In this document: positions 18,713 to 27,901 of the stretch, piece by piece
How positions within the stretch are numbered: the stretch's first letter is position 1
Layout of the letters: each line of letters starts with the position of its first letter
Origin: Aliiroseovarius marinus
Lineage (GTDB): Bacteria; Pseudomonadota; Alphaproteobacteria; Rhodobacterales; Rhodobacteraceae
Direction of reading: 5' to 3'
Assembly (NCBI RefSeq): GCF_004360145.1
Contig: NZ_ML178713.1
Coordinates: 109,088 to 173,087 of the forward strand
DNA length: 64,000 nucleotides
Made by a program: the position numbers and the translations under genes
The notes under the pieces: generated by a model
Seen by the model: the letters and a program-made list of their open reading frames with translations, nothing else
What the model was told of the DNA's origin: nothing
Database searches by the model: none

Positions 18713-19246
18713 ATGCGCCGCCTGCTGGCCCTTCCCGTGATGGTAGGCTTCGCCTGCGTGCTGGCCGGGGTCTATGGCATCGTGCACAACCAGATCAGTT
18801 TCACGATCGGGCCAGACTATTTCTATGCGCTGAAGTTCCCTCAATTCCGCATCCCCGAGCTTTTGCAAAGCCGGGTGGGGGCTGCCTATGTCGGTTGGCA
18901 GGCCAGCTGGTGGATGGGGCTGGTGATCGGTATTCCAATTGCAGTCATGTCGCTGGGGATCCCGTCGCCCGCACAGGCGCGCCGCGTCTTTTTGCGCGCG
19001 GCACTACTGGTTGTTGCAATCACACTTGCGCTGGGTTTGGTCAGCTTGGCGTTTGAGCCGCCGATGGACCATATCCCGGTGCCCGCCGCGGCCAAGGATC
19101 CCATCGGATACGGGCGGGCGGCGATGCTGCATGATACATCTTATCTGGCGGGATTGATCGGGTTGGTGGTCGGGCTGATCTATGTGGGGGCGCAGGTGCG
19201 CGCGGAACGCCGGAAGGCCTTGAAGCCCCGATCCGAGGGGCAATAG
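18713..19246 (+). CDS. Conserved hypothetical integral membrane protein
   Basis: I do not recognise a named family for this 177-residue protein. It has four probable transmembrane helices: LLALPVMVGFACVLAGVY, SWWMGLVIGIPIAVMSLG, LLVVAITLALGLVSLAF and LAGLIGLVVGLIYVGA. A lumenal segment (ISFTIGPDYFYALKFPQF) lies between the first two. It begins 7 bases after the dehydrogenase stop and ends one base before the lipoprotein gene, so it is probably in an operon with both. A role cannot be assigned. Confidence 0.7.
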   Translation: MRRLLALPVMVGFACVLAGVYGIVHNQISFTIGPDYFYALKFPQFRIPELLQSRVGAAYVGWQASWWMGLVIGIPIAVMSLGIPSPAQARRVFLRAALLVVAITLALGLVSLAFEPPMDHIPVPAAAKDPIGYGRAAMLHDTSYLAGLIGLVVGLIYVGAQVRAERRKALKPRSEGQ

Positions 19247-19247
19247 C

Positions 19248-19904
19248 ATGCTGAAACATGCCGCTCTTGTTGCGCTGATCTGCTTGGCCGGCTGTTCACG
19301 TCCGCTGTCCGAGAACGAGGTCCAGATGTCGCAGACCCTGTTCGGAGACACTCTGGACACCAGCAAGGTCCGCGTGCGGGCTGGGATCGGCCTCTTGCCC
19401 CTGCCAAGGCCAAAGCCGATTGCCGAAGACGCACCAAAAACCGCGCCCCGCGACATTCCAAAAACCGTGTGTGACCGCGTGCCCCAGCCGGACCGGGAAT
19501 GGGAGTTTCCGCCGGGCTTCGCCTTGTGGAATCACATCTATCTGAAACGCGCGCTTTATCGCGACGATATGTTCGCGGGCTGGCCCAAAAGCCTGCCCAT
19601 GCCCCACGCGCTTCTGATGGCACACGAGCTGGTACATGTCTGGCAATGGCAGAACCGCGCCCGCACGGGCTATACGCCCTCGAAATCAGGCGCTGAAAGC
19701 TTTCAGCCCGGCGATCCCTATTACTGGCCGGGCCGCGAGGCGGGCGCTTTTCTGTCCTACAACTTCGAAGCGCAAGCCGCCTTGGTCGAAGACTATATGT
19801 GCATGACGCTGTTCGTTCCCGACCATCCCCGCCGCAAAGAGCTTGAGGCGCTGATCACGCCTGTGATCCCCGTCGACCAGTTGTCTGACGCTCTGGGGCG
19901 CTGA
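19248..19904 (+). CDS. Lipoprotein with HExxH metallopeptidase-like motif
   Basis: The 218-residue protein has a short signal and lipobox LAGC (cysteine near residue 16). The mature part contains LLMAHELVHVWQWQNR, an HExxH zinc-binding motif with a following tryptophan-rich helix, and a later YNFEAQAALVEDY whose glutamate could be the third ligand. This resembles zincin-like proteins that associate with the envelope, but no proteolytic activity can be claimed. It follows the four-helix membrane protein by one base, which suggests a membrane-anchored pair. Confidence 0.72.
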   Translation: MLKHAALVALICLAGCSRPLSENEVQMSQTLFGDTLDTSKVRVRAGIGLLPLPRPKPIAEDAPKTAPRDIPKTVCDRVPQPDREWEFPPGFALWNHIYLKRALYRDDMFAGWPKSLPMPHALLMAHELVHVWQWQNRARTGYTPSKSGAESFQPGDPYYWPGREAGAFLSYNFEAQAALVEDYMCMTLFVPDHPRRKELEALITPVIPVDQLSDALGR

Positions 19905-20013
19905 ATCCGCCACCTATGTCGTTTTCATTCTGTGTAAGGTCGGGCAGGTTCGGACCTGACCGCTGCCTTTCGGCATCTATGATGCAACAGATTTTTCCCA
20001 AGGGAGTCGCCCC

Positions 20014-22518
20014 ATGAAAACCAATGTAAAAGCGCTTGTCGTCGGCGGTGGTGCCGTCGGTACGTCGATCGCCTATCACCTGGCCAAAGCTGGCTGGGAT
20101 GATGTGATGCTGATCGAGCGTGACGAGCTGACCTCGGGCTCGACCTGGCACGCTGCCGGTCTGCTGCCGCTGTTCAACATGTCCTATGCGACGACCCACA
20201 TCCACGACTACTCGGTCAAGTTCTACAAGACGCTGGAAGAAGAGACCGGCCTGAATGCGGGCTTCGCCGTTGTGGGCAACCTGCGTATGGCTCAAACCGA
20301 CGAGCGTATGGATGAATACCAGCTCTATGCCTCGACCGCGGATACCGTTGGCATCAACTACGAATTCCTGACGCCGGATCAGATCAAAGAGCGCTGGCCG
20401 CTGATCGAGACCTCGGACCTGAAGGGCGCTCTGTATCACACCGAAGATGGGTACATTAACCCGGCAGACGTGACGCAGGCGATGGCCAAAGGCGCCCGTC
20501 AGCGCGGCGTGGAAATCGTGCGCAAGCTGCAAGCCGACGCGTTCAACTGGACCGGCACCCACTGGGAAGTGACCTGCACCAAGATGGTCGAAAAGGGCGG
20601 CAACCTGATCGAGTCGGACGAGCAGGTCGTCATCACCGCCGAGCACGTCGTGACCGCCTCGGGTAACCACGCACAGCGCACCGCCAAGATGCTGGGCATC
20701 AAAATGCCCGCCATCCCGGTCGAGCACACCTTCATCGTCATGGACAAAGATCCCGAGCTGGTGAAATGGCGCGAAGCTGGCAACCCCGAGCACCCCGTTG
20801 TGCGCGACGCCGACAACGAATCCTATGCCCGTGAAGAACGCGGCGGCTGGATCCTTGGTATTTACGAACGCGGCGCACCCGCCCGCTTTGAGCATGGCGT
20901 GCCAGACAGCTTCCGCGCCGACCTGTTCCCGCTGGATCTGGACCGCATCGCGGATCAGTACATGGCAATGGCCGAGCGCGTGCCGTCCTGTGCTGAATCG
21001 GGTCTGAAAGACGACTTCAACGGCCCGATCTGCTACACCCCCGACGGCAACCCGCTGGTGGGTCCGGCACCGGGTCTGCGCAACATGTGGCTGGCGGAAG
21101 GTTTCAGCTTCGGGATCACCGCTGCTGGCGGCACCGGCTATTATCTGGCTCAGATGATGGTCGATGGCGAAGCCGAGATCGACATGGCGTCGCTTGACCC
21201 CAAGCGTTACTCGTCGAACTGGATGACCACCGAGTTCGCAGCGCGCAAGAACGAAGAATGCTACGAGCACGTCTACATCCTGCACCACCCGGATGAAGAA
21301 CGCCCGGCATGTCGCCCTCTGCGTACCTCGCCCGCCTATGACCGCCAGAAAGAAAAAGGCGCTCAGTTTGGTTGGGTGAACGGTTGGGAACGTCCGAACT
21401 ATTACGGCCCCATCGACGCGCCTTCGAACTTCGATGAAGAAGCACGTTCGTTCCGCCGTGGCGGCTGGTGGCAATATGCCGTGGACGAGGCGAAAGCTGT
21501 GCGTGAAGGCGTTGGCCTGATCGACGCAACCGCGTTCACCAAGCACGTCGTCAAAGGCCCCGGCGCGACCGCGTTCCTGGACTGGTTCACCTGTAACAAG
21601 CTGCCGCGCGTCGGCCGGATCAACCTGACCTACGCTCTGACCTCGGCAGGTACCACCCGCACCGAGTACACCATCGTCCGCAATGGCGAGAACAACTACT
21701 ACCTCGTCTCGGCCGGTGCATGGACCGAGTATGACGCCGACTTCTTGCGTAAGGCGGCCGAGGACAAGATGGACGAGTTCGGCTATATCGAGATCCAGGA
21801 CGTGACCACCCAGTGGGGCGTTTTCGCCATCGCCGGTCCGAAGTCGCGTGATGTTCTGAAAGAGATCATCGTCGATGCCGATCCGGAAAACGCGCTGACC
21901 AATAAGGCGTTCCCGTGGCTGTCGGCCAAGCAGATCGAACTGGGCATGTGCCCGGTGAATGCGATCCGTGTGGCCTATACCGGCGAGTTGGGTTGGGAAC
22001 TTCACCACCCGATCGAGATGCAGAACTATCTGTGGGATCTGCTGGTCAATGCTGGCGAAAAGCACGGCATGAAGCTGGTCGGCGCCCGCGCCCAGAACTG
22101 GCTGCGTCAGGAGAAATCCTACCGCGCCTTCGGGACCGAGCTGGGCCGCGACGCGACCCCGGCCGAAGCCGACCTGCCGCGCTTTATCGATCTGGAGAAG
22201 GACTTCCACGGCAAAGAGGCCATGGTGGCCACCGGCGTGCGCGTGAAGTGCTGCACCCTTCTGATCGACGGGCCGGACGATGCGGATCCGTGGGGCCGCG
22301 AGGCGCTGTTCCTGGATGGCAAGAAAGTGGGTCGTCTGACCTCGGGCGGCTATTCGGTCGCGTTCGAGAAGTCGATCGGCATGGGCTATCTGCCGCCGGA
22401 ACTGGCGGTGCCGGGCCAGAAGCTAAAGGTCAAGATCATGGGCGCGCTTTACGACGCCGAGGTCACGGTCGACAGCCCCTATGACCCGAAAAACGAAACG
22501 ATCCGCGTCAACGGCTGA
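20014..22518 (+). CDS. FAD-dependent dimethylglycine/sarcosine dehydrogenase-type enzyme with GcvT domain
   Basis: The protein has 834 residues. The N-terminal DAO-type FAD domain has the dinucleotide motif VVGGGAVGTSIAYHLAKAG. SGSTWHAAGLLPLF follows; its His46 aligns with the histidine that binds FAD covalently in dimethylglycine dehydrogenase. An FAO_M linker comes next, then a GcvT folate-binding domain (GVGLIDATAFTKHVVKGPGA, YTGELGWELHHPIEMQ) and a GcvT C-terminal barrel (GKKVGRLTSGGYSVAF). The family demethylates N-methylglycines and passes the one-carbon unit to tetrahydrofolate. The exact substrate is inferred. It stands alone and ends in a strong terminator, so it is probably monocistronic. 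Confidence 0.88.
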   Translation: MKTNVKALVVGGGAVGTSIAYHLAKAGWDDVMLIERDELTSGSTWHAAGLLPLFNMSYATTHIHDYSVKFYKTLEEETGLNAGFAVVGNLRMAQTDERMDEYQLYASTADTVGINYEFLTPDQIKERWPLIETSDLKGALYHTEDGYINPADVTQAMAKGARQRGVEIVRKLQADAFNWTGTHWEVTCTKMVEKGGNLIESDEQVVITAEHVVTASGNHAQRTAKMLGIKMPAIPVEHTFIVMDKDPELVKWREAGNPEHPVVRDADNESYAREERGGWILGIYERGAPARFEHGVPDSFRADLFPLDLDRIADQYMAMAERVPSCAESGLKDDFNGPICYTPDGNPLVGPAPGLRNMWLAEGFSFGITAAGGTGYYLAQMMVDGEAEIDMASLDPKRYSSNWMTTEFAARKNEECYEHVYILHHPDEERPACRPLRTSPAYDRQKEKGAQFGWVNGWERPNYYGPIDAPSNFDEEARSFRRGGWWQYAVDEAKAVREGVGLIDATAFTKHVVKGPGATAFLDWFTCNKLPRVGRINLTYALTSAGTTRTEYTIVRNGENNYYLVSAGAWTEYDADFLRKAAEDKMDEFGYIEIQDVTTQWGVFAIAGPKSRDVLKEIIVDADPENALTNKAFPWLSAKQIELGMCPVNAIRVAYTGELGWELHHPIEMQNYLWDLLVNAGEKHGMKLVGARAQNWLRQEKSYRAFGTELGRDATPAEADLPRFIDLEKDFHGKEAMVATGVRVKCCTLLIDGPDDADPWGREALFLDGKKVGRLTSGGYSVAFEKSIGMGYLPPELAVPGQKLKVKIMGALYDAEVTVDSPYDPKNETIRVNG

Positions 22519-22536
22519 TCGGTTCAAGATTGACGG

Positions 22537-22563
22537 AAACGGCCCCCAAGCGGGGCCGTTTTT
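22537..22563 (+). terminator. Intrinsic terminator after the DMGDH-type gene
   Basis: A ten-base-pair stem forms between AAACGGCCCC and GGGGCCGTTT around a five-base loop (CAAGC), and its right arm runs into a T-run. It lies 19 bases after the stop codon. This is a textbook rho-independent terminator. Confidence 0.92.
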
Positions 22564-22640
22564 GTTTGCACTGTTGACGGAATGTTTTCTTTTTGTTCTT
22601 GTGGGTTCAAGTGCCCAAGTTACGTGCGCAGGAGATAGCC

Positions 22641-23006
22641 ATGGCAGAGAAGATCAACGGGTCGTGTCACTGCGGGGCCGTGACGTTCGAGGTCAGCGCG
22701 CCGAAGTTTGTGGTGTCCTGCAACTGTTCCATGTGCCGCCGCTATGGCGCGCTTTGGGCGCATTGCCCGCCCAATAAGGGCGCAATCCTGTCGGGGCAGG
22801 ACCACACGAAAACCTACAGCTGGGGCGATCACATGATCGACTTCCACGCCTGCAAGACGTGTGGCTGCATCACCCATTGGGGGCCGGGGAAAAATGCGGA
22901 TCAGGATCGGTTCGCGGTGAACCTGCGCATGGCGCCGCTTGAGGTCATGAACGCGTTGACTGTCCGCCATTTTGACGGGGCGGACAGTTGGGAGTTCTTG
23001 GACTAA
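22641..23006 (+). CDS. GFA (CENP-V/Gfa) family protein
   Basis: This 121-residue protein carries the cysteine pattern of the glutathione-dependent formaldehyde-activating enzyme family: GSCHCGAVTFEV, then SCNCSMCRRYG, and CKTCGCITHW near the C-terminus. These cysteines bind zinc. The founding member was proposed to catalyse S-hydroxymethylglutathione formation; most relatives are uncharacterised, so formaldehyde handling here is inference. Its location behind a demethylating dehydrogenase that can release formaldehyde is suggestive, but a terminator separates the two. AGGAG precedes the ATG. Confidence 0.85.
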   Translation: MAEKINGSCHCGAVTFEVSAPKFVVSCNCSMCRRYGALWAHCPPNKGAILSGQDHTKTYSWGDHMIDFHACKTCGCITHWGPGKNADQDRFAVNLRMAPLEVMNALTVRHFDGADSWEFLD

Positions 23007-23009
23007 GCC

Positions 23010-23606
23010 TTACTTCGATAGCTTTTCCATGATGTCGTCTACAAAGGACCCATCGCCATCTGCATCCAAAAGCGAGGTCAGCGCGGACAGGTCCGGACCG
23101 CCTTGCTGGCTGCCGCCCAGAAGACCACCGACAAGGCCCATCAGGCCGCCACCAGCCCCCTGCGATTGCGCCGCTTGCAGCGCATCGATCGAGGCATCGG
23201 GCATTTGTTTTTGCAGACCACCTTGCGCCATCGCGCCCAATGCGGGCAGGAAGGCCATGATCTGCTCCATGCCAATACCGGTACGTTCAGCCGCTTGTTC
23301 GGCCAGCGCGTTGGTGCCGTTGTCACCCAGCAACCCGTTCAGGAAGTTTGCACCCTGTGCCGCGCCTTCAGGGCTGGCCGCTTGGGCGGCGTCGTCAAAC
23401 AGTCCAGCCTGTGCTTCGCCTTTCAGCGCGCCCAGGATGCTGTCCAGCCCACCGCTTTCGGCCTGCTGTTTGGCGGCCTTACCGATCACCGGGGCCAATA
23501 GGTTGGTCAGGTCTCCGGCCTGGGCCTGATCCAGACCGACCTGTTCTGCCAGAGCCGACAGGCCCTGACCATTCTGTGCTTGTTGCAGCAATTGCAAAAG
23601 GGACAT
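23010..23606 (-). CDS. DUF937/YidB-like protein
   Basis: The 198-residue protein is made of Ala-, Gly- and Gln-rich helical segments (LLQLLQQAQNGQGLSALAEQ; TNLLAPVIGKAAKQQAE) typical of DUF937 proteins. A Gly-rich stretch (GGGLMGLVGGLLGGSQQGG) is followed by an acidic C-terminus with LLDADGDGSFVDDIM, which resembles an EF-hand-like calcium loop. No signal or membrane helix is clear. Function is unknown. The ATG at 23606 follows AAGGAGAAC. It converges with the GFA gene, with three bases between them. Confidence 0.78.
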   Translation of the reverse strand: MSLLQLLQQAQNGQGLSALAEQVGLDQAQAGDLTNLLAPVIGKAAKQQAESGGLDSILGALKGEAQAGLFDDAAQAASPEGAAQGANFLNGLLGDNGTNALAEQAAERTGIGMEQIMAFLPALGAMAQGGLQKQMPDASIDALQAAQSQGAGGGLMGLVGGLLGGSQQGGPDLSALTSLLDADGDGSFVDDIMEKLSK

Positions 23607-23700
23607 GGTGTTCTCCTTATCTAGGTTGCCGTCAGAATGACCTGTGGGCGACGCTGACTTAAGGGGAAAGCAGGGCGTTTCGTACCCACGCTGCGGTTGG

Positions 23701-24780
23701 CTAGATCGAGATCGGGACCAGATGGTTGTCCCAGGCCCAGTCCCCCACGACTGGGATGAGTGTCTCAATGCCGTTTGCCCGATGCACAAGACCGCCATCA
23801 CGGGTGATCATCAACCCACCGGTCGGGGCGCGCGCAACGCCTGCGGCAGTGCCGTGCTGGGCGGATCCATTGGGCAAGCCATCGGCGTTGAAGAACAGCA
23901 CATGGCTGCCCTTGGGACCGGTTACGGCGATCTCGCCTGTCTCGGCGCAAGTGGCGATAGAGCCCGCATAGTGTTTCAGGTGCCGTTCGTCCGGGTGGGA
24001 CAGGAAACCGGGATCGGCACCCGGTACGTGACGCAGAACCAGAGGCACATCGCGGGTGGGCGACCCCTGCCATTGCAGCGCGGCAACCACGTGGCCTTGA
24101 TGATCCAGTGCGATATGGCGGATCGAGTTTTGATGCATCTCGCCGTCCAGCGCGACCTGATCTGTCATACTGCCGTTTGCGTCCAGATATGTCAGGTTGG
24201 TTTGCATGCTCGGCAGGTTCAACTTGGCACGGCCCATGTCGGGATGGGTCTGGATGCCGCCATTCGCAACGACAAGTCCCCCGCCCGGCAGGGTTAGAAC
24301 CTCGTGCGGGCCGATGCCGCCGGACGTGACTTCTCCGATGCGTTTATATCCATCGGTCGCATCCCAGATGCCCAGCACGCCCGCAGGCGCGTCATAGTCG
24401 TTCTCGGTGGTGAACAGCAGCGCCCCGTCGGGCGAGAACGTCCCGTGCCCATAGAAATGTCGCCCCTCGGGGCTGTTTAGGCGGGCGATTTCGGTGCCAG
24501 AGGCGCAGTCAATGATGACGGCAAACCGACCGGGGCGGCGGGCGAAGGCAACGGCTTCGGGCCGGGTTGGGTGCAGGGCGGTAGCGTGTCCACGTCCGGG
24601 GATCGGGATTTGAAAGAGCACGTCCCCGCCGGTATTCAGCCCCACTAGCCATGTCGAGTTGTCGGGCATGTTCCCCGCAGTCACGAAATCCGGCGCACCT
24701 GCGTCGGCCCAGACCGGAAGGGGCAGGGCGGCGGTGCCCAGCCCGGCCAGCACGTTGCCAAAGAAATCACGGCGGCGCAT
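23701..24780 (-). CDS. DUF1513 domain protein, Tat-exported beta-propeller
   Basis: This 359-residue protein begins with a twin-arginine signal (MRRRDFFGNVLAGLGTAALP) and continues as a DUF1513 propeller. Conserved family stretches include GRHFYGHGTFSPDGALLFTTENDYD and GIGPHEVLTLPGG (quoted in part). Family members sit with imelysins and di-heme oxidoreductases in iron-repressed clusters, and are thought to act in periplasmic iron uptake or oxidation. It is the last gene of that cluster here, four bases after the imelysin stop. The role is inferred from context. Confidence 0.86.
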   Translation of the reverse strand: MRRRDFFGNVLAGLGTAALPLPVWADAGAPDFVTAGNMPDNSTWLVGLNTGGDVLFQIPIPGRGHATALHPTRPEAVAFARRPGRFAVIIDCASGTEIARLNSPEGRHFYGHGTFSPDGALLFTTENDYDAPAGVLGIWDATDGYKRIGEVTSGGIGPHEVLTLPGGGLVVANGGIQTHPDMGRAKLNLPSMQTNLTYLDANGSMTDQVALDGEMHQNSIRHIALDHQGHVVAALQWQGSPTRDVPLVLRHVPGADPGFLSHPDERHLKHYAGSIATCAETGEIAVTGPKGSHVLFFNADGLPNGSAQHGTAAGVARAPTGGLMITRDGGLVHRANGIETLIPVVGDWAWDNHLVPISI

Positions 24781-24784
24781 GGGG

Positions 24785-25807
24785 TCAATCTCCGTCCCCG
24801 GCGCTAAAGCCGGATTGTACGCCCAGATCTGGGCTGACGTTTTCGTCCAGATGCGTTTTCAGATGGTCAAGTTTGGACATGATCCCCTCGATCCGAATGC
24901 GCATCAGAGGGTCCTCGACCGCGTCGGCCAGAGGGCCCCCGATGGCGTCGATGCGGGTCCGCAGTTCATCAAGGATCTTGAGCGCCTCGTCGCGCGCGGG
25001 GGGCGATATCGCATCGGCAAAACCCAGATCGATCAGGGCGACAATCCCGTCAATCTGCGCAGTTAAAATCTGATTGGTCAGCCCAGAGCGCCAAGCCTCG
25101 GCCCGTTTGGGGAAGGCGCGTTCATAGGTGCCAAGCGGGCGGGATAGGCGGTGGTCTTTCAGCCGCAGGATCGAGAAGTCGATGGCGGTGTAGATCTGCT
25201 TGGTGAACTCGGGATGACCCAGATACACCGGATTGTCCGGCCCCGCCTTGCGCACCAGATCCGCCCAGCCGTCCGCCGCGAACCAGCCGTCGTAAAGGCT
25301 TTGTGCGATCTGGGACAGGTTGCCGGTGATGCCGACCAGCGCAGGGCAGGTTTGAAGGTCCTCAAACAACAGGCGCTCGATGGCAGGTAGCCCCTGCAGC
25401 GCAGCGCTGGACGCGCCGACAATGGCGGGATCGCCCTGTTCTGCATCAGGCCGTTTCAGGTGTTGGAGCAGCGCCCGCCCGGTGAAATTCTTCTTGTCGG
25501 GGAAGAAGTTGACGGTCAGCGCGGCGGCTTGTTGTTCGATGGGGCCGAATTGATATGCATCGAGCGGCGCCCACGCCAGCCACGTGGCCTCTAGCGCGTC
25601 GAGAACCGGTTCGCGGGCGCCTCCGTTACAATGGATCGTCGCCGTCTGTGCAAGCGCGGCGCTGGCATCGCGAAACGCGCTGAACTGGCTTTCGATCACG
25701 GTCAGAGCGCGGTCCGAAATTCCGGCGTGGTCTATAGCAGCGGGCGCCTGCGCAGAGAGGATCTGGGCGGGCAGAAGGCAGGCGGCTGCAAAGGCGAAAA
25801 GACGCAT
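24785..25807 (-). CDS. Imelysin family (M75) periplasmic protein
   Basis: The 340-residue protein has a signal peptide (LFAFAAACLLPAQILSAQA) and an all-helical imelysin fold. It shows the family features WLAWAPLDAYQFGPI, FPDKKNFTGRALLQ and LQGLPAIERLLF. Imelysins are outer-membrane or periplasmic iron-regulated proteins, and some homologues bind iron or haem. The start at 25807 overlaps the stop of the upstream di-heme oxidoreductase, so the two are cotranscribed. The longer reading frame upstream of this ATG is antisense to nothing useful and is not needed. Confidence 0.85.
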   Translation of the reverse strand: MRLFAFAAACLLPAQILSAQAPAAIDHAGISDRALTVIESQFSAFRDASAALAQTATIHCNGGAREPVLDALEATWLAWAPLDAYQFGPIEQQAAALTVNFFPDKKNFTGRALLQHLKRPDAEQGDPAIVGASSAALQGLPAIERLLFEDLQTCPALVGITGNLSQIAQSLYDGWFAADGWADLVRKAGPDNPVYLGHPEFTKQIYTAIDFSILRLKDHRLSRPLGTYERAFPKRAEAWRSGLTNQILTAQIDGIVALIDLGFADAISPPARDEALKILDELRTRIDAIGGPLADAVEDPLMRIRIEGIMSKLDHLKTHLDENVSPDLGVQSGFSAGDGD

Positions 25808-27291
25808 CAGAGCGACTCCAGAAATGTGATCAGCGCGGCCCGGTCCGGCGCGTCCATCAGGCGCACGGTTTCGCGCGCGGTGAAGGCTTCGCCGCCATGC
25901 CACAGGATGGCTTCAAGTAAGGTGCGCGCCCGCCCGTCATGTAGGAAACTGGCTTGTCCGCTGACTGCAGCGGTCAGGCCAATGCCCCACAAGGGCGGCG
26001 TGCGCCACTCTTGCCCCGAAGCTTGCCACTCGGGCCGGTGATCCGCCAGACCTTCCCCCATATCGTGCAACAACATGTCGCTATAGGGCCAGATCAGCTG
26101 GAACGACCGCGCGGGGTCGTCGGGCAGGCGGTGGGTGACGAAGGCGGGTGTGTGACAGGCGGTGCAACCGGACTGATAGAACAGCTCTTTGCCGCGCAGA
26201 ACCTGCGCGTCCGAGGCATTGCGACGTGCGGGCGGGGCGAGCGTGGCGACATAGGTGGTCAGCACGTCCAGCACGGTGTCGCCCAGTTCAACCCCGTCCT
26301 GTGCATCGGTCCCGCCATGACGTTCGCGGCGGCAATCGGCTTGCACCTCGGTGCAGTCACCCCAATGGGCCGGGAAGAGGGTCGATGACAGGCCAATGTC
26401 CCCGTTCGCGGCATCGGCGGATTGCTGGCGCAGGGTCGGGCTGCCCGCTTTGTGGCCGAAGCGGCCCAGCATAGGTTGGTCGAACTCGCGCGACCAGACG
26501 ACGTTGGGGCGGCCCGAGATGCCGTCGCCATCCGCGTCATCCGGATCGGCACCTGCCAGAATGTCGGCCTCGGGGATGGCTTCCAGCAGGCCCAGCCCAA
26601 TCATCTGCGGGGCGATGCGCGGCGAGGTCATGGTGTCGGGTGCCAAATCGCCCAGCGTGCTTTCCTGAACCGAATAGCGCGGTGCGCGCAGCGTGATGAT
26701 GGTTCCGTCGCCCAGTGTGACGGGCATGTCCTCATAGGTGATGCCCAGCATACCTTCGGCTTGGTGGCCCGAGATCGCGCGGGTCTGCAGTTGGAGCCCA
26801 TAGGTCGGTTCGGGCTGCATCCCATTGCCGGGCACGGACAGGCGCAGGACCAAACCGGTGTGGTTGTCTGGCCCAGCGACAACGCCGCGCCCGTCGTTCA
26901 GATGACAGGCAGAACAGGCGCGCGTGTTGTAGAGCGGGCCAAGACCGTCCGACGAAATGGTAGAGGCAGGCGCCTGCACCCAGAGCTTTTCGAACATGGC
27001 TTCGCCCAGCGTGAAGTCGAGTTTTTGATCGGTGGGCAGATTGGGGAAGGGCGTTGAGAACAGCGTGCGGGGGTGCGGGGCCATCTGCGTGGCCGCCCCG
27101 GCGCTGCGGGTCTCATACCCGTTGGGGGACGAGAAATCGGTGGGCGGCGCAAGAGCTGCCTGGATGCGCGCACGTTCGGCAGATGTAAGGGGCGCCGGGG
27201 ACAAATGCGGCTCACCCCAGGGGCCGAGGTCTTCGGCGCGGCACGGCATTGCAGCCACCACCATCCATACCAAGAAAGCTGTTTTGCGCAT
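25807..27291 (-). CDS. Di-heme c-type oxidoreductase (DUF1111, thiol oxidoreductase-like)
   Basis: This 494-residue periplasmic protein has a signal peptide (about 19 residues, ending in CRAED) and two haem-binding CxxCH motifs. These are RACSACHLNDGR near residue 130 and SGCTACHTPAFVTH near residue 385. Family blocks GLGLLEAIPEADILA and DADGDGISGRPNVVW are intact. Relatives are often annotated as thiol oxidoreductases but are better described as di-haem proteins of iron-uptake operons. It is the first gene of the cluster with imelysin and DUF1513. About 175 bases separate it from the divergent SxtJ-like gene. Confidence 0.87.
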   Translation of the reverse strand: MRKTAFLVWMVVAAMPCRAEDLGPWGEPHLSPAPLTSAERARIQAALAPPTDFSSPNGYETRSAGAATQMAPHPRTLFSTPFPNLPTDQKLDFTLGEAMFEKLWVQAPASTISSDGLGPLYNTRACSACHLNDGRGVVAGPDNHTGLVLRLSVPGNGMQPEPTYGLQLQTRAISGHQAEGMLGITYEDMPVTLGDGTIITLRAPRYSVQESTLGDLAPDTMTSPRIAPQMIGLGLLEAIPEADILAGADPDDADGDGISGRPNVVWSREFDQPMLGRFGHKAGSPTLRQQSADAANGDIGLSSTLFPAHWGDCTEVQADCRRERHGGTDAQDGVELGDTVLDVLTTYVATLAPPARRNASDAQVLRGKELFYQSGCTACHTPAFVTHRLPDDPARSFQLIWPYSDMLLHDMGEGLADHRPEWQASGQEWRTPPLWGIGLTAAVSGQASFLHDGRARTLLEAILWHGGEAFTARETVRLMDAPDRAALITFLESL

Positions 27292-27466
27292 TGTCTCTGC
27301 CTCTGTTTCAAGGGCGTTCTAGGCTGGGATCGCAGCGAGGTAAAGGTAGTTGACAAAAATACTCTGAAATAGCCCGCGACATATGCGCAACGTGCCTCAT
27401 CGGCAGGGATTTTGCGAATTCCTAGAAATGGGTTACGCTTGTCTCAGATTCCGAGGCAATTTTTTT

Positions 27467-27871
27467 ATGTCTGAACATATTTCGAAAACTGACGTGACCA
27501 TGGGGTCCGATAGAAGCTTTGGCTTGGTCTTTGGCAGTGTCGCTGCATTGATCACCTTGTATCTGTTGATCCGCGGGGGGGCGGCTTGGCCGGTCACGGC
27601 TGCGCTGGCAGGGGGCTTTTATGTGCTGGCGCTTGTCCGTCCGGGGCTGCTGAACCCGCTTAACAAGCTGTGGTTCAGATTCGGCTTGGCTTTACACGCG
27701 ATCATATCGCCCTTGGTGATGTTTCTGGTCTTCGTAATTGCCTTCGTCCCGATCGCGCTGATCTTTCGGGCGAAGGGCACAGATCCTTTGGACCGAAAAT
27801 TTGACCCCGATGCGCAGTCCTATTGGAAGCCGCGGACGAGTAAGCCGGAAAGTATGTCTCGGCAGTATTAG
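27467..27871 (+). CDS. SxtJ-family membrane protein
   Basis: This 134-residue protein resembles SxtJ, the small membrane protein of unknown function found with carbamoyltransferases in saxitoxin and polysaccharide clusters. It has two or three hydrophobic segments: SFGLVFGSVAALITLYLLI, AALAGGFYVLALVRPGLL and ISPLVMFLVFVIAFVPIALI. The C-terminus (FDPDAQSYWKPR) is conserved in such proteins. I start it at the ATG at 27467 because the upstream in-frame extension is poor. It heads an operon with DUF5989, a carbamoyltransferase and an SGNH hydrolase. Confidence 0.78.
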   Translation: MSEHISKTDVTMGSDRSFGLVFGSVAALITLYLLIRGGAAWPVTAALAGGFYVLALVRPGLLNPLNKLWFRFGLALHAIISPLVMFLVFVIAFVPIALIFRAKGTDPLDRKFDPDAQSYWKPRTSKPESMSRQY

Positions 27872-27901
27872 TAATGATTTTTGGATGGGTGGAGAGAAAA
27901 C

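Noticed and set aside
19855..22209. Long open frame on the minus strand opposite the DMGDH-type gene
   Set aside because: The plus-strand protein has complete family motifs; the minus frame is open only because of GC-rich codon bias and resembles no known protein.
27351..27365. Possible RirA-type box (TGA, nine bases, TCT) near the di-haem gene
   Set aside because: The second half differs from the expected TCA, and the single near match is not enough for an iron-responsive site.
27350..27378. TTGACA as a -35 element upstream of the SxtJ-like gene
   Set aside because: No acceptable -10 hexamer stands at 16-18 bases; the match may be chance.
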